From: Devosia equisanguinis | GTDB lineage: Bacteria; Pseudomonadota; Alphaproteobacteria; Rhizobiales; Hyphomicrobiaceae | Direction: 5' to 3' | Length of the DNA stretch: 14,367 nt | Assembly (NCBI GenBank): GCA_945901835.1 | Contig: CAMDMH010000016.1 | Coordinates: 1-14,367 of the forward strand | Shown here: positions 1-6,773 of the stretch, in pieces | How positions within the stretch are numbered: position 1 is the stretch's first letter | Layout of the letters: every line of letters starts with the position of its first letter | Program-made: the position numbers and the translations under genes | Notes under the pieces: model-generated | Database searches by the model: none | What the model was told of the DNA's origin: nothing | The model's input: only the letters and a program-made list of their open reading frames with translations

Positions 1-561
1 CCGCGCCCCGTTAGGCGTGACGCCCCGCTGTGGCGCCTTCGTCGGCTCCTCCGTGCAGCGCGGCTCGCCTGAGCACGTGCAACCGACTTTGCATCGGAGT
101 GACGTGCGAATGCAGTCCAGACCCGGCGAGCAACTTCCCGTCGAGATCACCAGCGTACGCCCGACGCACGAGCACGACTTCGTGCACGTCTGGCGGATCG
201 CGCTGCCTTGCGCGCACCGCCCCGACATCGCATCGCATCGGCTCCCGCCGGCCACATACGTATTGCCCTGACAGGTGCCCCCGATGCTGCCACCGCCGCA
301 GTTCATGCGGCCGGTCTCCTGCTCGAGGCATTGCCCGCCGACGCAGATCCGCCGCCGCATGATGAGCGTGTCGCCGAGACAGACGTTGTAGCCGCCCGCA
401 CTCGGCCCGCACTGCGCATCCGACGAGCACGCCTGAGCAAGCGCGTTGTCTGCCCCCGAAACTCCCAAAAGAAGAATGCCGAAGGCAACGACAAAGACGC
501 TCGCCAACACGGCGCGTGCCGCATGCAAGACATTCCGAAACCGGCCCACCCCTCGCAACAC
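1..561 (-). CDS. Exported cysteine-rich protein, C-terminus outside the window
   Basis: The reading frame is open from the left edge of the window to 561 and beyond. 187 residues are visible from a GTG at 561-559. Residues 1-44 look like a signal peptide: a basic start with several Arg, a hydrophobic stretch at about 17-36 (LASVFVVAFGILLLG) and an ALAQA cleavage region at 41-45. The rest carries 18 cysteines at 45, 51, 61, 73, 78, 88, 97, 109, 116, 126, 130, 132, 144, 150, 157, 161, 163 and 169, with two CxxxCxC clusters (CTKSCSC, CKVGCTC). It is probably a disulfide-bonded secreted or periplasmic protein. Function and family are not recognised. A purine-rich GAGGGGG lies 5 bases before the GTG, but it belongs to a GC-rich repeat. 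The frame also has an ATG at 633 that would translate through that repeat, so I prefer the GTG. Codons in the frame are GC-rich in third position, whereas the two overlapping minus-strand frames give Arg/His-rich nonsense. Confidence 0.7.
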   Translation of the reverse strand, partial: MLRGVGRFRNVLHAARAVLASVFVVAFGILLLGVSGADNALAQACSSDAQCGPSAGGYNVCLGDTLIMRRRICVGGQCLEQETGRMNCGGGSIGGTCQGNTYVAGGSRCDAMSGRCAQGSAIRQTCTKSCSCVGRTLVISTGSCSPGLDCIRTSLRCKVGCTCSGEPRCTEEPTKAPQRGVTPNGAR

Positions 562-564
562 TAG

Positions 565-602
565 TCCCCCTCCCCCTCGTGGGGAGGGGACAGGGGTGGG
601 GG
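565..602. repeat. GC-rich stem-loop intergenic repeat
   Basis: A perfect 9-bp stem pairs cccctcccc (567-575) with ggggagggg (581-589) around a 5-base loop, and is followed by an acaggggtgggggg tail. Stem-loops of this C-run/G-run type are scattered between genes in many alphaproteobacterial genomes. Here it sits in the 157-base gap between maeB (ends at 719) and the cysteine-rich gene, so it could be a processing or termination signal, although no T-run follows on either strand. Confidence 0.5.
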
Positions 603-718
603 GAAGGTAGGCGGAAGAAAAGCCAAGCAGCATGACAGCGACATGCACCTTCACCAAAGCATCTGCGCTCGCCCTGTCCGACATCCAGCCAACCATCATG
701 CCAGACCCCACGTCGCCC

Positions 719-2986
719 TCACCGCCCGATATCGTAAGCCGCCAGCGCCGCCATATTGACGATCTCGTTGTCCTTCGCACCGAGCTGACAGATTTGCACC
801 GGATGCGACAGCCCCACGAGCAGCGGACCGATCAGCGTCGCCCCGCCCATCTCCTTCATCATCTTCGATGCGATGGACGCCGAGTGGAACGCCGGCATGA
901 CCAGCACGTTGGCCGTATCCTTCAACCGGCAGAACGGATAGCGCGCCATGGCCTCCTTATTGAGCGCGACGTCAGCAGCCATCTCGCCGTCGTACTCGAA
1001 CTCGACGCGACGCTCGTCGAGAAGCTCGACCGCACGCCGCGCCACGTCGGAACGATCGCCGCGCGGATGCCCGAACGTCGAATACGCGAGCAGCGCCACG
1101 CGCGGCTCCATGCCGAGCCGGCGCGCCACCTTGGCCGCACATTCCGCGATGTCGGCGAGTTCCTCAGACGTCGGCATGTCGTGCACGCTGGAATCAGCGA
1201 TCAGCACCGCGCGCCCCCGTGACAGCATCAGCGAAACGCCGATCGGCCGATGACCGGGCTTCGCGTCGAGCACCTGCCGAACGTCCTCGTAGGCCGTGTA
1301 CCAGTTCCGCGTCACGCCCGTGACCATGCCGTCGGCATGGCCCAGCGCCGTCATGCACGTCGCGAACACATTGCGGTCGTTGGTGACGAGCCGCATGCAA
1401 TCGCTGAGCAGATAGCCCTTGCGCTGCAGCCGCCCGAACAGGAACTCGCCATACTCCTCACGGCGCGCATCGAGGCTCGTATCGTGCCGCTCGAAGGCAT
1501 CGGTCAATTCGATGCCGGCCTCCTGGAATGCTTTCAGGATCGGCCCTTCTCGCCCGATCAGGATCGGTTTACCCAACCCTGCCTGCAGAAATGCGTTTGC
1601 CGCGCGCGCCACCTGCGGCTGCTCGCCTTCGGCGAATACGATGCGCTTGGGCTCGTTTTTGACGCGATCGAAGATCGATTGCAGCCAGCCCGCGACCGGA
1701 TCGAGCCGCCCCGATAGCCGTGCGACGTAGGCATCCATGTCGATGATCGGCTTGCGCGCGACGCCGCTCTCCATTGCGGCCTTGGCGACGGCGAGCGGCA
1801 CGTGCGTGATGAGGCGCGGATCGAACGGCGCGGGAATGATGTACTCCGGCCCGTACTTCACGTGACGCCCGTAGGCAGAAGCGACCTGATCGGGGACGTC
1901 GAGTTTGGCCAGTTCCGCCAGCGCCTTCGCGGCCGCGAGCTTCATCGTGTCGTTGATCTGCGTCGCTTGCACGTCGAGCGCACCGCGGAACAGAAACGGG
2001 AAGCCCAGCACGTTGTTGATCTGGTTGGGATAGTCGGACCGCCCCGTCGCCATGATGGCGTCATCGCGCACCTCTGCGACCTCTTCCGGTGTGATTTCCG
2101 GATCGGGATTGGCCATCGCGAAGATCATCGGCCGCTTCGCCATCGATGCGACCATCTCCTTGGTCACCGCGCCTTTCACCGAAAGCCCGAAGAACACGTC
2201 GGCGCCCGCCATCGCATCGGCGAGCGTGCGTGCCTTGGTGTTGGCCGCATAGGTCGACTTCCACTGGTTCATGCCTTCCTTGCGGCCCTCGTAGACCACG
2301 CCCTTGGTGTCGACGAGCAGGATGTTCTTGCGCTGCATACCCAGCGCGACCAGCATATCGAGGCACGAAATCGCAGCAGCGCCAGCGCCGTTGACGACGA
2401 TCCGCGTATTCTCGATCTTCCGCCCGGTGAGTTCGAGCCCGTTGATGACGCCCGCCGCCGCGATGATCGCCGTGCCATGCTGGTCATCGTGGAACACCGG
2501 GATGTTCATCAGCTCCTTCAACTTCTGCTCGATCACGAAGCAGTCGGGCGCCCGGATGTCCTCCAGATTGATGCCGCCGAAGCTAGGGGCCAGATAGCGC
2601 ACGCAGTTGATGAACTGATCGACGTCGGCCGTATCGACGAGGACGTCGATGCCGTCGATATCCGCGAACCGCTTGAACAGTGCGCCCTTGCCTTCCATGA
2701 CGGGCTTGGAGGCGAGCGCGCCGAGATTACCCATGCCCAGGATCGCCGTGCCGTTGGAGATCACCGCGACGAGATTGCCCTTGTTCGTATACTCGTATGC
2801 GAGCGCCGGATTATCCGCGATCGCCTGCACGGGCACGGCCACGCCGGGCGAGTAGGCGAGCGACAGATCGAGTTGCGTTGCCAGTGGCTTCGTCGGCGTG
2901 ATCTCGAGCTTGCCCGGCTTGCCCTGCGAATGAAACAGCAGTGCTTCCTCGTCGGTGAAGCGGGCGCGGGGAGATTTCGTGACCAT
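719..2986 (-). CDS. maeB: NADP-dependent malic enzyme with C-terminal phosphotransacetylase-like domain
   Basis: 755 residues, the usual size of the large bacterial malic enzymes. Family knowledge: the enzyme converts malate to pyruvate and CO2 with NADP+ in the cytosol, linking the TCA cycle to gluconeogenesis and acetyl-CoA supply. Residues 1-430 are the malic enzyme part: LAYSPGVAVP (43-52), the EGKGALFKRFADIDG segment (98-112) with catalytic-type Lys and acidic residues, a HDDQHGTA metal/substrate loop (167-174), the nucleotide-binding NGAGAAAIS (199-207), MANPDPEI (291-298) and NNVLGFPFLFRGALD (324-338). Residues 440-755 resemble phosphotransacetylase (RIVFAEGEQPQV at 448, VMPAFHSASIASK at 696). 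In such fusions this domain is thought to be regulatory, bind acetyl-CoA and lack transacetylase activity. The ATG at 2986 has AGAAGG six bases upstream. The gene is divergent from the flavoprotein gene and appears monocistronic. No defects seen. Confidence 0.95.
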   Translation of the reverse strand: MVTKSPRARFTDEEALLFHSQGKPGKLEITPTKPLATQLDLSLAYSPGVAVPVQAIADNPALAYEYTNKGNLVAVISNGTAILGMGNLGALASKPVMEGKGALFKRFADIDGIDVLVDTADVDQFINCVRYLAPSFGGINLEDIRAPDCFVIEQKLKELMNIPVFHDDQHGTAIIAAAGVINGLELTGRKIENTRIVVNGAGAAAISCLDMLVALGMQRKNILLVDTKGVVYEGRKEGMNQWKSTYAANTKARTLADAMAGADVFFGLSVKGAVTKEMVASMAKRPMIFAMANPDPEITPEEVAEVRDDAIMATGRSDYPNQINNVLGFPFLFRGALDVQATQINDTMKLAAAKALAELAKLDVPDQVASAYGRHVKYGPEYIIPAPFDPRLITHVPLAVAKAAMESGVARKPIIDMDAYVARLSGRLDPVAGWLQSIFDRVKNEPKRIVFAEGEQPQVARAANAFLQAGLGKPILIGREGPILKAFQEAGIELTDAFERHDTSLDARREEYGEFLFGRLQRKGYLLSDCMRLVTNDRNVFATCMTALGHADGMVTGVTRNWYTAYEDVRQVLDAKPGHRPIGVSLMLSRGRAVLIADSSVHDMPTSEELADIAECAAKVARRLGMEPRVALLAYSTFGHPRGDRSDVARRAVELLDERRVEFEYDGEMAADVALNKEAMARYPFCRLKDTANVLVMPAFHSASIASKMMKEMGGATLIGPLLVGLSHPVQICQLGAKDNEIVNMAALAAYDIGR

Positions 2987-3291
2987 GGCGAACCTTCTGA
3001 TAGGCTGGAAACTGTCGAGTACCGGATCGAACCTGAAAGCGAAGCTGAAGCGGTTGTGGCGATCATCGCCGAGACCGAGAAGTGGGCCACGTCACGCGCC
3101 GCCTTGCAAGCGAGATCGCACCGCAACAAGCTAAATCGTCGCCTCATCAGAACGCGACGAGAAAAGTCGATCCAGGCCGACCGACCGGCCCCGCACACCG
3201 ACTTTCGCAAAGCAAAAATTCACATCTCGATATGGGTGCGGCGCATGCATCGTGATATGCGGATCGGGTGGACCCATAGCGAGAGGACTTG
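2987..3291. other. Gap between divergent maeB and flavoprotein genes
   Basis: These 305 bases hold the ribosome binding sites of both flanking genes (AGAAGG for maeB on the minus strand; GAGAGG at 3281-3286 for the flavoprotein on the plus strand). Both promoters must lie here or overlap, but I cannot pick out a convincing -35/-10 pair. The segment around 3200-3260 is the most AT-rich part and includes a short A-run (about 3212-3218) and two copies of gatatg. No gene of normal size is supported here. Confidence 0.5.
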
Positions 3292-4908
3292 ATGGCGAGG
3301 GCTAAACCGATACGGCGAGGGGACGCGCTGGAGTTCGTCGCGGACGTGCTCGTCATCGGTGGTGGCCCGGCCGGCGTATGGGCAGCACTGACCGCGCGCG
3401 CCTCGGGATGCGAAGTGATACTCGTCGACAAGGGCTTTCTGGGCGCGAGCGGCGCAACGGCCCCCACCAACACCGAAACCTGGGCCGTCCCACCGGGCGC
3501 CTCGCGGCACGCAGCCATCGAGCGCCATATCGCCAAGACCCGCGGCATCTGTGATGCCGGTCACGTCGACGAGATTCTCGACCGGGCCTACGACGCGCTG
3601 AACCGGCTTGCAGGTTTGTCCTACCCCTTCCCCGCAGACGCCGGCGGCCGACCTTATGTCGGCAACCTCCGTGGTCCCGACTACATGCGCTTCATGCGCA
3701 AACGCGTGATCGGCGCGGGCGTACAGGTGTTCGATCACCACCCGGCCGTTTGCCTTCTAGGCGACGAGGACGGCGTCGGCGGCGCCCATGGTGTCGACCG
3801 TCAGCTCGGCACACCCTGGAGCGCACGAGTATCGACCGTCGTGCTGGCGAGCGGCGGCTGCGCCTTCGGCGAACGCTTCATCGGATCGACCGGCCTGACC
3901 GGCGATGGCCTGCTCATGGCAGCCGAAGCCGGCGCAATACTGACCGGAATGGAGATGTCGTCCCAGTATGCCGTCACCCCCGCGGGCACCTCGCTCAACA
4001 AGGGCATGCCGTTCCGCTTTGCAACGTTCTTCGATGCCGACGGCAACGAGATGGGTGAACTCGGCGACGACCGTCAGGTCACCATTGCCGCAGCGATGCT
4101 GAAAGGCCCTGTCTTCGCGCGGCTCGATAAAGCATCAATCGGCGAGCGCGATCTGCTGAGGCGCGGCCAGCCCAACTGCTTCCTGCCCTACGATCGAATG
4201 GCTATCGATCCGTTCCGCGAAAAATTCGAGATCACATTGCGCTGTGAAGGCACGGTTCGCGGCGCCGGCGGCATCCGGCTGACGAGCAACCGCTGCGACA
4301 CCGACGTGCCCGGCCTCTACGCGGCCGGCGACGTAGCGAACCGGCAGGATCTGGTCGGCGCGATCACCGGCGGTGGCGGCCCCAACTCGACATGGGCGAT
4401 CGCCAGCGGCATCATGGCCGGACAGGCAGCCGGCGACGAAGCTAGGCGAAAGCGCCCCACGCGTGACCACCGTTCGCCAGCGATACTCGCCACGACAGCC
4501 ATGCGCTCTGCGCACCTCAAATCGAGCAGCCCCGCCCCCGCTGAAATCGTCACCGCGGTTCGCGCCCACATGCTGCCGCTGGCATCGAACTTCTATCGCA
4601 CCGGTCAGGGCCTCGGCCGCTCCAGCGTTGCTCTCGATGAACTGTGGTCCGGCATGGCCCATGGCGATCGCGACGCCCGCCGATCTGCAGCGACGACCGA
4701 CACCGTCAAGCAGCGCGAAGCGGCCGCTATGCTGGCGTGCGCCCGCTGGGCCATCTCGAGTGCGGTCGTCCGTCGCGACAGCCGCGGCATGCACCGGCGC
4801 ACCGATTTCCCGGAGTTTCAGAAAGATGCGCCGCGACGGCTCCATGTGAAGGGTGTCGACACGGTCGTCGTCTCCAACGACGGCGCAACATGGAGCGCGC
4901 CCCGATGA
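3292..4908 (+). CDS. FAD-dependent oxidoreductase, AprA/fumarate reductase flavoprotein family
   Basis: 538 residues from the ATG at 3292, which has GAGAGG 5 bases upstream; a TTG directly before it is a weaker start. Residues 18-36 form the FAD dinucleotide-binding motif (VLVIGGGPAGVWAALTAR). TGDGLLMAAEAGA (203-215) and VPGLYAAGDVA (339-349) are typical of the succinate dehydrogenase/fumarate reductase/APS reductase flavoprotein superfamily. Near the C-terminus, RDSRGMHRRTDFP (495-507) matches the superfamily's conserved SRG-H-R-D-P segment, which carries active-site Arg/His residues. The stop codon overlaps the start of a 2x[4Fe-4S] ferredoxin, the same pairing as AprA-AprB. The protein is shorter than true AprA (over 600 residues), and no sat, aprM or dsr genes are near, so APS reduction is not supported. 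The likely role is a cytoplasmic two-electron redox enzyme with an iron-sulfur partner; the substrate is unknown. Confidence 0.85.
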   Translation: MARAKPIRRGDALEFVADVLVIGGGPAGVWAALTARASGCEVILVDKGFLGASGATAPTNTETWAVPPGASRHAAIERHIAKTRGICDAGHVDEILDRAYDALNRLAGLSYPFPADAGGRPYVGNLRGPDYMRFMRKRVIGAGVQVFDHHPAVCLLGDEDGVGGAHGVDRQLGTPWSARVSTVVLASGGCAFGERFIGSTGLTGDGLLMAAEAGAILTGMEMSSQYAVTPAGTSLNKGMPFRFATFFDADGNEMGELGDDRQVTIAAAMLKGPVFARLDKASIGERDLLRRGQPNCFLPYDRMAIDPFREKFEITLRCEGTVRGAGGIRLTSNRCDTDVPGLYAAGDVANRQDLVGAITGGGGPNSTWAIASGIMAGQAAGDEARRKRPTRDHRSPAILATTAMRSAHLKSSSPAPAEIVTAVRAHMLPLASNFYRTGQGLGRSSVALDELWSGMAHGDRDARRSAATTDTVKQREAAAMLACARWAISSAVVRRDSRGMHRRTDFPEFQKDAPRRLHVKGVDTVVVSNDGATWSAPR

Positions 4909-5255
4909 TCGAAATCGTATCCCTCTCCCGGTGCACTCAGTGCAACATCTGCGCCCGCGTATGCCCCTCGAACGTGTTCGACATCGTCCCGGACGCCGCC
5001 CCGAAGATCGCGCGCCAGGACGACTGTCAGACGTGCTACCTCTGCGAGATATACTGTCCGGAGGATGCACTCTACGTCGCACCGCACGCCGAAGGACCCG
5101 TCGCCATCACCGAAGAGGAAGTCGAGCGCCGCGGCTTGTTCGGCAGCTATTCGAGAGCGCTCGGCTGGCAGGACGGGCGGATGGGCGGCACCCGCGACGA
5201 CACCACCTCCCAGCTCCGCGCTACCCTCGATCAGAGGAAGAAATCCGGCCCGTGA
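4905..5255 (+). CDS. 2x[4Fe-4S] ferredoxin, AprB-like, partner of the upstream flavoprotein
   Basis: 116 residues. Two classic cluster motifs are present: C10-x2-C13-x2-C16-x3-C20-P and C41-x2-C44-x2-C47-x3-C51-P, each able to hold one [4Fe-4S] cluster. The C-terminal ~60 residues (61-116) are acidic then basic, have no cysteines and may contact the flavoprotein. The ATG at 4905 overlaps the flavoprotein TGA (ATGA), which suggests translational coupling; a GGAG lies nine bases upstream. An in-frame ATG at 4890 would add five residues and is less likely. The probable job is passing electrons to or from the FAD subunit. The pair resembles AprA/AprB by layout, but the substrate cannot be inferred. 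The next gene converges from the other strand after 34 bases. Confidence 0.88.
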   Translation: MIEIVSLSRCTQCNICARVCPSNVFDIVPDAAPKIARQDDCQTCYLCEIYCPEDALYVAPHAEGPVAITEEEVERRGLFGSYSRALGWQDGRMGGTRDDTTSQLRATLDQRKKSGP

Positions 5256-5289
5256 GTGGACGAGCGAGCAGAATTCTCCATGCCTGGGC

Positions 5290-5706
5290 TCAACGCCAGC
5301 GGCGACCACCGCGCCAGTGACGCCCGCCGACGAAGCCCGCCCGGCTGAAGCCAACCGGACGATAGGACCGATGCGACCGGTACGCGAACACCGGCGCATA
5401 GGAACGCCGATATGAATACACGGGCGCATAGGAGCGCCGATACGAATACACGGGCGCATACGCTGAGCCATAATACGGCGACGCGTAGGCGTAAGACGGC
5501 CCATAGTAGCCATAAGAGCGCGGATAGTACCCGTAGTGCCGCCGTTGCGATGCGACGCTTGCCGCAACGATACCGCCGATCAGAGCCGCCGCGACGATGC
5601 CGGCCCCGATCCCTCCTCCACGACGCCGCGCCTCGGCTTCCGGTGACAGCGCCACCGCGCCGGCCGCAAACACCAGCACCGACGCCCAAACTGCCAGCTT
5701 TCTCAT
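5290..5706 (-). CDS. Small exported Tyr/Arg/Ser-rich repeat protein
   Basis: 138 residues. The ATG at 5706 follows a near-perfect ribosome binding site (AAAAGGAGG, 6 bases before the ATG), so the longer frame running upstream to 5880 is rejected. Residues 1-27 look like a signal peptide (MRKLAVWASVLVFAAGAVAL, then EAEA). Next comes a Gly/Ala-rich hydrophobic stretch (30-53, GIGAGIVAAALIGGIVAASV) that could be a membrane-inserted hairpin. Residues 58-115 are dominated by Tyr, Ser, Arg and Pro, with three 10-residue repeats of the type YAPVYSYRRS (83-112). The tail is Gly/Arg/Trp-rich and basic. Such Tyr-rich proteins are common among alphaproteobacterial cell-envelope proteins of unknown function; an envelope location is inference. 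There are no cysteines and no catalytic motif. Confidence 0.8.
   Translation of the reverse strand: MRKLAVWASVLVFAAGAVALSPEAEARRRGGGIGAGIVAAALIGGIVAASVASQRRHYGYYPRSYGYYGPSYAYASPYYGSAYAPVYSYRRSYAPVYSYRRSYAPVFAYRSHRSYRPVGFSRAGFVGGRHWRGGRRWR
5371..5460 (-). repeat. Three tandem 30-base repeats inside the Tyr-rich gene
   Basis: Units 5401-5430 and 5431-5460 differ at only two positions. Unit 5371-5400 is a more diverged copy. The period is exactly ten codons, so unit gain or loss keeps the reading frame. Each unit codes for about YAPVYSYRRS. Confidence 0.8.
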
Positions 5707-5880
5707 TTCTTCCTCCTTTTGACAGGCGGCACATCGAAAACGGCCGCCGGCATCCGGGAATTCTCGCCGTTGACCCATCAACATAAGACCGCCGCTCGTA
5801 CATACAAACGGCAGCCGGGAAAAAACGGTTGTTCCCGAAACCAGCGTACCCCGCGACGACGCCGGCATCCCCGAACGCAT

Positions 5881-5906
5881 CGAGCCGCCCGGTGAGGGGC
5901 GGCTCG
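5881..5906. terminator. Hairpin downstream of rpsD, possible terminator
   Basis: A perfect 10-bp stem (cgagccgccc at 5881-5890 with gggcggctcg at 5897-5906) encloses a 6-base loop, 28 bases after the rpsD stop. No T-run follows on the minus strand, so it may be a weak terminator or an RNA-stabilising 3' end rather than a classical Rho-independent terminator. Confidence 0.45.
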
Positions 5907-5934
5907 AATAATCTTCATCGTGACTGTCAGCGGA

Positions 5935-6552
5935 TCAGCGCGAGTAGAACTCGACCACCAGGTTCGGTTCCATCACCACCGGGAACGGTACGTCGGACAG
6001 CACCGGCACCCGCACGAACTTGGCGGACATCTTGGCGTGATCGACCTCGAGATAATCCGGCGTATCGCGCTCCGAACTCTTGCTGGCTTCGAGCACCAGA
6101 CCGAGTTCGCGCGACTTGTCCTTGACCTCGATGATATCGCCGACCTTGCAGCGATAGCTCGGGATGTTGACGCGCTTGCCGTTGACCTTGATGTGGCCGT
6201 GGCTGACGATCTGGCGGGCAGCGAACACCGTCGGCACGAACTTGGCGCGATAGACGACGGTGTCGAGACGGCGCTCGAGCAGGCCGATCATCTGCTCGGA
6301 AGTCGAGCCCCTGAAGCGGCGCGCTTCCTCGTAGATCTTGCGGAACTGGCGCTCGCCGATGCTCCCGTAGTAGCCCTTCAGCTTCTGCTTGGCGCGGAGC
6401 TGCTGGCCATAGTCGGAGAGCTTGCCCGCGCGGCGCTCGCCATGCTGACCGGGGCGCTTCTCACGCTTGTTGACCGGGCTCTTCGGACGGCCCCATATAT
6501 TTTCGCCGAGACGGCGGTCGATCTTATGCTTCGCGTTGGCGCGTTTCGTCAT
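5935..6552 (-). CDS. rpsD: 30S ribosomal protein S4
   Basis: 205 residues, the standard alphaproteobacterial length. S4 binds 16S rRNA early in 30S assembly and helps keep decoding accurate. The N-terminal region includes IDRRLGENIWGRPKSPVNKR (11-30) and PGQHG (34-38). The S4 RNA-binding domain runs from about 93 to 156 (ERRLDTVVYRAKF, then ARQIVSHGHIKVNGKRVNIP). The protein ends in the characteristic NLVVEFYSR. The ATG at 6552 has AGGAG seven bases upstream; the frame continues upstream, but nothing there resembles S4. The gene stands alone as in other Rhizobiales, not in an alpha operon with rpsK/rpoA. A hairpin may cover its ribosome binding site (separate entry). Confidence 0.97.
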   Translation of the reverse strand: MTKRANAKHKIDRRLGENIWGRPKSPVNKREKRPGQHGERRAGKLSDYGQQLRAKQKLKGYYGSIGERQFRKIYEEARRFRGSTSEQMIGLLERRLDTVVYRAKFVPTVFAARQIVSHGHIKVNGKRVNIPSYRCKVGDIIEVKDKSRELGLVLEASKSSERDTPDYLEVDHAKMSAKFVRVPVLSDVPFPVVMEPNLVVEFYSR

Positions 6553-6556
6553 TCCA

Positions 6557-6582
6557 GCACTCCTGTTTTTGACTGGGAGCGC
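6557..6582 (-). promoter_or_regulatory. Possible hairpin masking the rpsD ribosome binding site
   Basis: In the rpsD leader, GCGCUCC (from 6582-6576) can pair with GGAGUGC (from 6563-6557) with one G-U pair and a 12-base loop. The second arm contains the GGAG of the rpsD Shine-Dalgarno. Just upstream, another GGAG (about 6590-6587) could compete for the same CUCC, giving an alternative fold that would free the site. S4 is known to repress its own translation in E. coli and B. subtilis; whether this leader does so is inference, and the stem is short enough to arise by chance. Confidence 0.3.
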
Positions 6583-6670
6583 CCCCTCCTCTATTCCAGC
6601 CGGCCAGCGTTTGGGCTGACTGGCGGAACCGACAGGCATCGGCCCTGAATGAGCCGCGCCGCGGGTGCGC

Positions 6671-6701
6671 AAATAAAACGCGGGCCCGATCAGGGCCCGC
6701 G
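6671..6701 (-). terminator. Rho-independent terminator of the periplasmic protein gene
   Basis: A perfect 9-bp GC-rich stem (cgcgggccc at 6679-6687 with gggcccgcg at 6693-6701) has a 5-base loop and, read on the minus strand, is followed by TTTTATTT. It lies 72 bases past the stop of the gene ending at 6774 and upstream of rpsD, so rpsD should have its own promoter in 6553-6670. Confidence 0.85.
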
Positions 6702-6773
6702 CGGCAGATCACTATATCGGGCAGAGCCCCCGGTCAACGATCAACTGACCGAGTTGCCGCTACCTTTTGGCCG

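Noticed and set aside
1802..3292. Long open frame (nearly 500 codons) on the plus strand
   Set aside because: It lies antisense to maeB, is very rich in Arg, His and Asp, and resembles no protein. Such frames are common opposite GC-rich genes. Only its last 15 codons, outside maeB, are worth a note.
3292..5255. True dissimilatory APS reductase (aprBA)
   Set aside because: The flavoprotein is shorter than AprA and no sulfur-oxidation or sulfate-reduction genes accompany it. Only the general family resemblance is claimed.
5707..5880. Longer N-terminus for the Tyr-rich protein
   Set aside because: The frame is open to 5880, but the strong GGAGG ribosome binding site and signal peptide place the start at 5706.
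5920..6648. Open frame of 242 codons antisense to rpsD
   Set aside because: It covers almost exactly the rpsD gene on the other strand, which is certain, and has no recognisable motif or ribosome binding site.
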